Assembly (NCBI GenBank): GCA_013115145.1
Contig: JAAPAO010000622.1
Location: forward strand, 1-20,200
Reading direction: 5' to 3'
Length of the DNA: 20,200 nt
Source: Perkinsus chesapeaki
Taxonomy: Eukaryota; Perkinsozoa; Perkinsida; Perkinsidae
Made by a program: the position numbers and the translations under genes. Under the pieces are notes generated by a model, which worked only from the letters and a program-made list of their open reading frames with translations, searched no databases and was not told the origin of the DNA. Below are positions 1 to 8,178 of this stretch, piece by piece (position 1 is the stretch's first letter; the number at the start of each line of letters is the position of its first letter).

Positions 1-451
1 AACACAACACCTTTCACCAACGAGTTTTTCCTCTCGCTGGTCGGACCCAAGCGCTGGGAACGTGGATATTTAACTTGTCAAACAAATAGAAGAGATCAGA
101 GATAATTATAGCCCAGCTTACCACCTTGGTGCCAGCTTACCTCCTGCGGTCAAGACCGGAAGTAAAAATAGAGGAATCTTCTAAGAAGACATAGATAGCG
201 AATGAATATGGTATAAACAGAGCTCTTACGTTGCGTTTGTATCCTTGGCATTTGAGTTTTTGTTGTTGTCTATAATGGATACAACTACTATTGTCTACTA
301 TGTCAAGACACGTGGATCCTGAAGGTGAGCCTTGCGATGTATTTCGCTTGATGAATATATAGGATCAGTTCAAAGCGAACTATGAATTCGTGAAGCCCAG
401 CATTGTTTCCCTGACGTTGTTCCTTCAACGCGAGCGCCACTTTCTTTGGAC

Positions 452-533
452 TGGCCAGATTCTGGCCATCAACTGAATGAAACAGTTGAATAGTCAACAG
501 TCTGGCCGCCAGAACGTTGACTATTTAACTGTT
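452..533. repeat. Nested hairpin cluster
   Basis: Three inverted repeats follow each other. TGGCCAGA-T-TCTGGCCA (452-468) is perfect, with 8-nt arms and a 1-nt centre. TCAACTG/CAGTTGA (469-475/483-489) is perfect with a 7-nt spacer. The third pairs 481-498 with 516-533: 18-nt arms with one mismatch, whose loop holds a further TCTGG/CCAGA pair. The second and third share one arm and so cannot form together, as in an attenuator-like switch. No function is known. Confidence 0.8.
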
Positions 534-889
534 ATTACCGTTAGTCAGTTGATTTGTTTTGCATTGTGTTATACGTAGTATCAAGTTTTCATTAGGATTC
601 TAATGCTGACGAAGAAGCCAACGCGCTGAAAACTCGGGACAACGAATCACATAGGTAGCATGCAAAACCTTTCACGGTTCCGATGCGGTCTCGGGAGGTA
701 AATCGGTACTATGTATACACTATACAGTATAGAAGTATGTAGTTATTTTTGTTTCTTATGCAGATGTCGTCTGCCACATGACTTACGATGACCGAATTCG
801 AACCATATCACATTGGATTCACCTAGTTAAAATAGATGTACCGTCCTAATTCGGCATCACGCATAGTTGGCCGATTAACGGATAGACGG

Positions 890-919
890 GTCTTGAGTCA
901 AGACGTCAAGACTTTTGAC
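890..919. repeat. Chained odd palindrome
   Basis: GTCTTGAGTCAAGAC (890-904) is a perfect palindrome with 7-nt arms and a single central G. It runs directly into GTCAAGACTTTTGAC (905-919), the same design with one mismatch. A weaker element of this type follows at 1030-1048: TTCGA-G-TCGAA, then TCGAA-GAT-TTCGA, with centres at 1035 and 1042. Confidence 0.75.
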
Positions 920-1234
920 GAAACCAGTGAACCTGAGTATCTGGGTAAGGAACTGAGGAATATAACTGTACCTCATAAAGCTTCGCTGCGCTCTAGCCCA
1001 GCCTAGGCTGCCAGGAGACTTCCGGGGTTTTCGAGTCGAAGATTTCGAGGTCAGAAAACCCAGTGCACAACAATACTACACCTTCCATATAGTATATTAT
1101 AGACTGGAGGAGGCAACCCCATCTTATCATATATTTCATACCTGCGGGCATCTACTGCGTTGTGCAATACGCAGAACCTGATATTAATCATATCTTACGG
1201 CATGTACTGTTGTTATGAGCGAGCTTATGAAACC

Positions 1235-1593
1235 GTGCTATCATAGCACTGCTATGGAGCTAGTCTTGCACAAGGCGAGTATTGCACCCTCATCTTCATT
1301 GAATCAATTTACTGATTGGTCTGTTAAACAGACTCTGTTCAAGGATTAAAGCCGTGTTCTTAAGGCGTGGAACACTGATAGACTATCAGTGGCAGTGCGG
1401 CACTACTAGTGCCACATCATCCGAAATTACTCATCTCCAGGCTCTACGGTAGTCTCTACCCAGCAACGTCTACTAACCAGCACTGCTGGTCCAGCAGCTG
1501 TAATAGCAAGGCGATGTTCTCCCCACTGATGTTCATCATGTTCAGTGAACATTGTTCACTACACTCAGTATGTCACACAGTGTGACTCACACT
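1235..1593. repeat. Array of double palindromes with 7-nt centre spacing
   Basis: Six elements of about 20-23 nt each hold two overlapping palindromes. Centres (nt): 1242/1249 (GTGCTATCATAGCAC, CATAGCACTGCTATG); 1326/1333 (GTCTGTTAAACAGAC, AACAGACTCTGTT); 1399/1406 (AGTGCGGCACT, GGCACTACTAGTGCC); 1483/1490 (ACCAGCACTGCTGGT, CTGCTGGTCCAGCAG); 1545/1552 (ATGTTCAGTGAACAT, AGTGAACATTGTTCACT); 1579/1586 (GTCACACAGTGTGAC, AGTGTGACTCACACT). A seventh, CACTGATAGACTATCAGTG (1373-1391), has 9-nt arms. Most arms are exactly 7 nt and the centre is one base. The geometry is conserved but the sequence is not, so this is neither a satellite nor a CRISPR array. Nothing suggests coding. Confidence 0.9.
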
Positions 1594-2022
1594 ATCTTGA
1601 AAGTAGACAGTCAGGAATAAACGGGACACTCACGGAACCCAACATGCATTTGCGATTCTCATTTACAGTTCTGATTGGTTTTACGGTCAAATATTCTACA
1701 TGTAAAGCACGATGACCATGTCGCGGATGACCCAAACTTCGTCCTAGAGCGGGCGCAGTTTGAATCCATCTAGCTTTGAGTTATTCTAAACAGGGCAGCC
1801 AAGGTCGGTACCTTGCATACAAGAGATGAACTCCTCACCTCGGAAATACTTCAAGATGCTTGATTCGAGGTACCGTCACTCACTTCACTAAGTAGCCGAC
1901 TGCATTTGACTGAAGCTCCAGCAGCTGGTGTGAGAGATTCGCGAACGGGCTCTTCAAGCGGCAAGTCTTTAACCGGTGCAATTGGTGCTAGGCGTTGAAT
2001 CTCAGAAGCAACGAGTATCAGG

Positions 2023-2051
2023 CATGATTACTAAGTCATGATTATTAAGTC
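2023..2051. repeat. 14-bp direct repeat, two copies
   Basis: CATGATTACTAAGT (2023-2036) is followed at once by CATGATTATTAAGT (2037-2050). The 14-nt period is what two palindrome centres 7 nt apart would give, and weak inverted symmetry is visible at about 2031.5 and 2038.5, so it may be a decayed member of the 1235-1593 family. It lies just downstream of the stop codon of the ankyrin gene. Confidence 0.7.
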
Positions 2052-2069
2052 GTTGTTCCACAACAGTCG

Positions 2070-5029
2070 TTAGTAAACCTCATAACTTAAACACGCCTTT
2101 ACCATATTCTGTTCTCCAATGGCTGCATTGACACTAGACTCATGGTCAGCACCACGGGTCGCATTTCGGTCGCCAGGGTCATCGCCGCTAGTATTCAGTT
2201 CTGCATGGGGCACTGCGCCTAGGTTTCGTGGGGACACGATGTGTGTATCACTGGCGCTTCGATACCCCGCCTCGAGTTCATCGATTCTACGCTGCAAAAT
2301 TCTGTTCTGAAGATAAGGCGCGTGTTGACGTTGCAAACCAAGTGACGCCGTTGTACCTCATATTCGAGTTTCCCCATAAGCTTCGTCGTTACTTCATTTG
2401 AGCTCAAATGCTGGACCTTATTCTCAAGGGTCTAATCCAATACGCCATCGCAAGTTCCCTAATTTCGAGCAACCTACCTCTTTTTCTCTAATCATTAGCC
2501 CTTTCTCTCTCTCCAGTACGTCAACTTTCTGTTTGAGTCTCTCATACCTGCATCATAAAAATACGCGGATGCTTGCCCAGCATTGCCGGGCAGGAGTTGT
2601 TGTGATGGACGGTACCCTTCCCGGAAGTGATCCTTCTTAGCGGCCTCAACGGCCATACTATCTATCATCCTCTGTGCTGCAGCCAACCTCACGCTCAGCT
2701 CCGAACCTTCCCGACTCCGCCTAAGACACTCGGACGTTTGACAGACTACAGACGGTAATACCTCTCTAGTTCCTCCGTCAGGGATCGTATTTTCTCCGCT
2801 GTGAAAGAGGACTATAATATAGCTGATATATAACTTTAGCCGCGGTTAGTACCTGGCGGTGCGACTCCATCATTTGAATTTCCAATTGTGTCTTCGATGC
2901 TCTTAAATTAGCCTCTTCTTCTTGTAACATGGCATAGTCGGTGGCTGATACAACAGTACGGAGCCTTTGCTGATAAGAGGCATTCAAGCACAGTTCGGAT
3001 AAATATTTTACGTCGGCGAGCTCAATCTGCCGGGCTAACTCCTTCATTTTCCCATCACGCTCCTTTTCTTGCGCCCGGAATCTTTCACATTGCAAGCAAC
3101 GGATGCTGTTCCTTCCGCCTGAGTCAACATATCACAGATGACCTGGATTCAACTGAAGGATTCCTAAGAATGTTTGCTGAGACCTTTGCCTCACCATTTC
3201 CCGTTGATCCCTCTTCAGATAATACCGTAATAGGTTTGGAATCCTGAATTAAGTACCTTGGCCAATTATGCGTAACATTGACCTGGAAAACTTCAAGCAC
3301 ATGTACGTACTTTCCGATTAAGTCGTGTGAAGAGTTACTAGGTGATGGTGGATTCGGAATATCAGTATGTGGTAGCAGTAGATTAATAATCCTTAAAACA
3401 GCGCCACCAAAGCAGCCACTTGATGTCAGTAATACCCCATCATGATTTAGTATGTCCTCCACACTCTTAACCTGTTTCGTTATTGAATCATTCAAGATAT
3501 ACATTCGATTGCTCATGAGAACTAAATTTACTTCTTCAATCCAACTACCATTAAAAATATCAGGTAGTTTTACGTGAAACATATGATCCAAGGCATTTCG
3601 CTGCATGAGTCTTGCCAGCTTTACCAGCTTTTCACGATGCCTATACAGCTGGGAATCTAAAATAGTTGTGGGGTGTAACTGCCCTATTTGAACACTCACT
3701 TGTGTCCAGCCCAGAACCACCATGCCGTGAGGGACAATTCGACGCATGCCCATGATGTAGAGAATTCAGCATAGGAGAGGCATCTAAGGTCATAACCTGC
3801 TCGACTCCAGCCTCTCAATGACCTCACCTTGAGTCTCCCGTGGGCCATAAGGCTTCATACTTGGTTTGCTGAGATGAGAGATTGCTATACAGTGCCTATA
3901 TCATACCCCGAGTTAGTACATTACCTTTCAAAAGTGTCGGGCGTTTTGATGGTATGACTGGCACGGTAGCGTAAGAGTAGATCCACGATTGAACTCCGTG
4001 ATCTCTCTTTTGCGTATTCTAGAGGCGACTTACCGTATGAGTCTCTGAAGGCAGTATAGCAGTACTATGCCCATAACGTGTATTTGACTGTTTACACGCA
4101 ATAAGCAGTGAGCCCATCCGCAGCTCGACTCCGGAGTATCATCTCAGTAATATCCTTGGCAGCTTCCTCGTCAGTATTCAAAACAGCATAAAACAGTCCT
4201 GTCCGTCCATGCCTATCAGTAGCCTCTCGTAGATGCTCACGTAGCTGAGGCTAGACCTATGCTATTTACGAAGCCAGTGTGCTCACCTTAAGGATGAGGT
4301 TCGGCAGTTTGGCGCTCCGGCAGCAGCATGCTAAGTGAAATGCCGTTCGTTGAAGAGAATCCGTGGCATCAACGTCAGCGCCGAATCGGGAGACCAGCAG
4401 CTCGAAGATATTCGAATGTCCATACTCGCATGATACGAGAAGAGGAGTTCGGCCTGGTGAGTTTGAGACGTAACATATCCATCATATTTTGGCACATCCA
4501 CTTAGCTACGAGCGTACCGATCCTGTCTCGCGCTTCTATCTCAGCACCGTGGGCCGCTAGGATATTGACCATATCGACAAGGCCCTGACACAAGTGGGAT
4601 CACGAAGCGATGATGAGCGAAGACTGATTGTCACTTCTCTGCAGGCAGTGTGGAGCACTGTGCATCCTCTAAAGCTCCTAACCTGTAGAAGTCTCCGGGC
4701 TGTACTGGCGCTACCCCCTAATCTATCAAGAGCTTGATTGCATTACCATTACTAGTGAGCGTACATCGACTTCACTCTTTCTAGGTCACCTGATGTTACA
4801 AGCGCCACAAAAGCATCGGCGTCATAATATTCGCCGACTAGTTTACGGTTGCGAGCATCTTCAGTAGTATGCCTAAAATCTGTTGTTCGAACTGCTATAT
4901 GGTGGCATGTTCGGTATCCTACTGGTCGAAATACTCTGATACGTGTCGTTGTGAACTTTCGGAAGGAGTCAATAGTCGAGATTGAATGGAAGTAGCTGGT
5001 GCTGCCTTGGCAGGTATGTCATAGTTCAT
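2070..5029 (-). CDS. Ankyrin-repeat and coiled-coil protein
   Basis: Function unknown; the architecture suggests a scaffold or adaptor. I join 16 exons: 5029-4923, 4872-4765, 4710-4635, 4584-4518, 4453-4287, 4244-4096, 4044-3925, 3868-3828, 3783-3700, 3656-3195, 3118-2853, 2811-2762, 2720-2616, 2547-2478, 2431-2357, 2306-2070. They sum to 2184 nt, 727 residues. Residues ~50-265 hold about five ankyrin repeats, with signatures such as TVLHTACREGLVDMVNILAA, GRTPLLVSCEYGH and DRHGRTGLFYAV. Residues ~280-460 are unrecognised and could hide further introns. Residues ~470-670 form a charged heptad-rich coiled coil (KMKELARQIELADVKYLSEL; RILQRRIDELEAG). The start is the first ATG after an in-frame stop. 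The weakest joins are 4764/4710 and the two introns at 3784-3827 and 3657-3699. If those two are not spliced, the ankyrin part stops at 3790 and a separate coiled-coil gene starts near 3753. Confidence 0.7.
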
Positions 5030-5743
5030 CGGAAGAGGAATGATTAATGCAAACTGGACATGCAAGCCTGTTAGTCTATTACAAGTCCGCGGGGGCTCCC
5101 GAATTCAATTGCTTATTCATTCCTTCCCGTACTGTGCCCAGCTGCAACAAATCCACAAATGATTGAACCGTGAAATCTAAACTGAGCTCCACGTGATGCA
5201 TGTCTTTCATCTAACATTATGCCACTGGCGGTGAAGTAACAAATGTAGGACAGAAACGGCTTGGTTAACAGTGAACTCAGTTTCATTTTATTGCTTTTGA
5301 TTTGCACGGAGATATCTAGGGATAAGCATGAATCGGTTCTCATCTTATGTCTCGCAGTTTTCTCAATTATTCTAATGCGGAAAGTCTAAATTTCCTTGCC
5401 AACTTCACCACCGCTATCAGACACATGCAGTCACAAGTGACACGTCTCAGCCAAGATCCTCACATAGCGAATCTAATCGGCTGAACCGATTATGCAAGTA
5501 ATTCAAGTTATTGAAACCCATCTTACGGCAACAGTGAAAGCTAATGGTGAATCCATTATTAGCTCGTCGCTAAGAACGCTAGCAAACCGCTTTTTAGTGA
5601 GGCTGAGGAGTTATTCGATCCCTTGTGATATTCGAGTAGCACGCAAACACACTTCAAGAATTGGTCAAAATCTATGCGACGCACGCACACGTCAAGAATT
5701 GGTCAAAATCTACGCGACGCTGGTTACCAAGATGTCAGCTTAG
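5030..5743. promoter_or_regulatory. Divergent intergenic region, no certain gene
   Basis: This stretch separates the minus ankyrin gene from the plus gene at 5744. A perfect hairpin, TAATCGG/CCGATTA with a 5-nt loop, sits at 5474-5492, and GTCAC-AA-GTGAC at 5430-5441. A 76-codon minus frame (5343-5113) has an internal Met followed by a hydrophobic stretch resembling a signal peptide, but nothing else supports it. A plus frame at 5492-5743 spans a 38-bp tandem repeat that shifts frame, so I do not treat it as coding. Confidence 0.4.
5648..5720. repeat. 38-bp tandem repeat, two copies
   Basis: The core CAAGAATTGGTCAAAATCTA occurs at 5655 and again at 5693, inside a 38-bp unit repeated with a few mismatches. 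Because 38 is not a multiple of 3, a reading frame entering copy 1 leaves copy 2 in a different frame (QELVKIYAT appears in two frames). This argues for recent duplication in non-coding DNA, or for a broken gene. Confidence 0.8.
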
Positions 5744-6367
5744 ATGACCAGTAGACATTCAATGCCCCTTCAATCACAGTGCGAGAGCATGATCTCAAAG
5801 CCCAAGATGGTGAAGGTTAAGTTCGACTCTGGGCCAGCTAGGATATTCCGCTGGACGGATATAGAATATGCCATGACGTTAGACGATAAGATGGATACGC
5901 TCAAGTGCATGATACCAGAGTACCATTAACTAATGATAGTAGTTCAATCGCATGATGTGTCGTTGCTGTCCTAATCAGGTAGCGATACGGTGATCTCTTC
6001 ATCATAGATGCTGATGGAGACAGAATAATATTCGACAAAGTTACGATCCTTGAGCCAGAGATCCTCGAATGCTTGACGAAGAATGGGACCCTAACGCTGT
6101 TTGTCAGTTGTCAGAACTCTTCGGTAGAGGATAGAGCAGCCTTAATTCTAATGAGGCATGGTGCTGTGTATGAATGATTGTTCCGATATGTCTAACACTC
6201 GAAATTTCGCGATATTGTAGGCATCATCACTTTTTCAATTGATTAGCGTTTGGTTGACTTCGCTTGATGAAGTTCGGTATACTTTCAAGACCTTCAACGG
6301 AGGAGAGTTTTGGAAACTAACGGGCAACCAAGAAGGTCTAGGAATCCTTAATCAGCTAGTAGCATGA
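5744..6367 (+). CDS. Hypothetical protein, possibly broken
   Basis: I do not recognise this gene. It has three coding-like blocks. 5744-5926 starts at an ATG directly after an AG, which would suit a trans-splice acceptor, and includes MVKVKFDSGPARIFRW. 5983-6165 reads RYGDLFIIDADGDRIIFDKV and then an ankyrin-like piece (GTLTLFVSC...LILMRHGA). 6221-6367 reads ASSLFQLISVWLTSLDEV and ends in TGA. The 55-nt intron 6166-6220 joins blocks two and three in frame. I find no GT...AG pair joining block one to the start of block two in frame; a splice from about 5918 to an acceptor near 6026 would keep frame but drop the first 14 codons of block two. It is either a gene with an unresolved exon or a decaying copy related to ankyrin proteins. 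Confidence 0.35.
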
Positions 6368-6756
6368 GACAAGAGCAGATGGAAAGACTCAACAGACGAC
6401 GTTCGGGCTTCCGCATCTTAGTCACTCGTAAAAATCTGCGATAGAAGGGGCTGGAATTCTGAGTGCCCGGGAACACAGTAATCATACTGTATCAGTGCTA
6501 CTGATACGATAGTCAGGCTCATTAGATGCGGAGAGAGATCCGATATTAATATTTACTAACCCAAAACATTAATATGATTATAACGGAGTATTACAAACGA
6601 TACATTAACCTCGATATCCAATCTCCATTCTAGTATTGCTAATATTATCCAATGGCCTATAGATTCCATTAGTCTTCTAACACTACTACTGCTGCTGCTG
6701 TTATTCGTCATAAAACTCCGTAATAATTTATATAAGAACGACATTTCAACAAAAAC
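6368..6756. other. Intergenic, convergent gene ends
   Basis: Two genes converge here. I see no coding signal except a short minus frame at 6556-6744 in low-complexity, AT-rich sequence. Base composition changes near 6530, from mixed sequence on the left to AT-rich on the right. The palindrome element at 6475-6507 lies just before the change. Confidence 0.5.
6475..6507. repeat. Chained palindrome, related to the 1235-1593 array
   Basis: ACAGTA-ATCA-TACTGT (6475-6490) overlaps ACTG-TAT-CAGT (6486-6496, centre 6491), which overlaps GTATCAGTGCTACTGATAC (6489-6507, centre 6498, 9-nt arms with one mismatch next to the centre). The last two centres are again 7 nt apart. The arm TATCAGT/ACTGATA is shared with the 19-mer at 1373-1391. 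Confidence 0.75.
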
Positions 6757-7983
6757 CTATGCCTTGTCATCCAATTTATCAGCCATGACAACTGGATTTG
6801 CCTTGGCCAACTTCCGACGCTCATTCGTCTTGTAATCATAGTCACACTGATGTGCTTCAGCGTACCTGATCGAAAGCCTCAAAATTCATTAAAAATGTAA
6901 TGCCACGAAACATGAGTAAGCTTTAGTACTCTTCTTAGTAGAGTTATACTCCACTTACCTATGAGTAGAACAGAAATAATAACCACAACGGCATCGTACA
7001 CCAGTTAGACCAATACGCTTCCCACAAGTCCAACACCTAATTAGAGCTATAATACTAAAAACGTTATGCAACATTATAGGATTACCGATTCACATCATTC
7101 TGCACCGGCCGGTCATCACTCGCCTCTACCGACTCATCAACTTTCTCAGCTTCTAGACGAGCCTTCTCCTCCTGAAAAAAGAGGATACATCGCCCACAAG
7201 ATACTGTTGTTAAGGACGGATTATTGGACCGTATAATTGGTGTAACGTTAGCGCTAGAAAAAAACGTACATGAGAACAGACACAGTAATTGAAGCTGAAG
7301 GATGCTTACAGCTTCTTCTTTTTCCTGTTCTTCTTTTTCTTTCAATTCCTTCCAACATTTTGAGCAGTAATTATTCGTATCAGGATTGCCGAAAAATCCA
7401 CAGCCACCCTTGCATGGAACGGGTGCCGCTGATGGTGGTGCTGTCGTTGTTGTCGTTGTCGCTGATGATGATGTAGATGCCTAGAGGAGTAATATCAATA
7501 CAGAATAGTTTTATAAGGAATATTACCTCTTGTGCTACAGTCATTGTAACGTCCTCTGCATTGGCCGGTTTTGGGCCTTTAACTAGTAAAAGTGTGCTTC
7601 CAGAAGCTATCTTTCTATTCGATAGCGTATCAGAATCTTGCAATTGTTTACCTATACATGTTATTCAAAGCCTCATATCAGATACACAAAATATAACTTA
7701 CCTTTATAGAATATTTTCATCTGTATCGCTGGAATTGAACAATGCTCAGATTGTGAAGCTAAACGCTTCAGTTCCGCTACCTGAAGGTGGCGGTGGTAAT
7801 GGTTATAACGTATAATAGATAAGGTATGATTCCACAACAACATTCCGATGGTATGCTGTCATACAACGTGAACTATTATCTTACAGTAAGTTCAGGCTTA
7901 ATGTTCTCGAGGGTAAAAGGCTTTCCACCTGTAAGCTTGAAATGAAGCACTAGTGTATTATCCTCCGAAGATGATGATGACAT
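6757..7983 (-). CDS. Ubiquitin-like, A20 and AN1 zinc-finger protein
   Basis: Probably a stress-associated, ubiquitin-binding protein: A20 fingers bind ubiquitin or act as E3 modules, and AN1 fingers are zinc-binding partners in the SAP/ZFAND family. Seven exons (7983-7885, 7780-7702, 7651-7527, 7480-7310, 7171-7086, 7036-6959, 6865-6757) give 248 residues in frame. Residues ~10-86 look like a ubiquitin fold, with KQLQDSDTL and GSTLLLVKG as in ubiquitin beta strands. A Ser/Thr/Ala/Pro linker follows. The A20 finger is [20 protein letters not shown] (~124-143, C-x3-C-x11-C-x2-C), then a Glu/Lys-rich helix. The AN1 finger begins [17 protein letters not shown] (~188) and ends YAEAHQC, fitting C-x2-C-x10-C-x-C-x4-C-x2-H-x5-H-x-C. 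The C-terminal tail (KLAKANPVV...KLDDKA) is normal for plant and protist SAPs. The added N-terminal ubiquitin-like domain is not. Confidence 0.88.
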
Positions 7984-8178
7984 AGTATTTTACCAGCAAA
8001 TGGTATTAAGAGTACAAGCTAATAACATTATTGATGCTACCAATAGTACATAACTCTACAGCAGGCTTCAAGAAACGTGAAGGGAATATAATACGTTGTA
8101 GGGAACAGGAAAGGAAGAGATGCAGTGAGTAAATAGTATAAGATAACTGAAGGGCAACAAACCATTCGGGCAAGTCTC

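Larger units (their letters stand above)
1..2069. other. Gene-poor, palindrome-rich region
   Basis: I see no convincing gene here. Short open stretches exist on the plus strand, for example 597-653 and 836-1008, the latter extendable over a GT...AG gap to about 1090, but none matches a family I know and several are built out of inverted repeats. The main content is a field of perfect micro-palindromes, annotated separately at 452-533, 890-919, 1235-1593 and 2023-2051. The 64-codon open frame at 303-497 (minus) is crossed by one of these hairpins and is probably chance. Part of the region may be the 3' flank of the minus-strand gene that ends at 2070. Confidence 0.5.

Noticed and set aside
303-497. 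64-codon minus-strand frame
   Set aside because: It overlaps the palindromes at 452-489 and resembles no known protein.
1235-1593. CRISPR array
   Set aside because: The repeated units share geometry, not sequence, and the spacing between them is irregular (34-84 nt).
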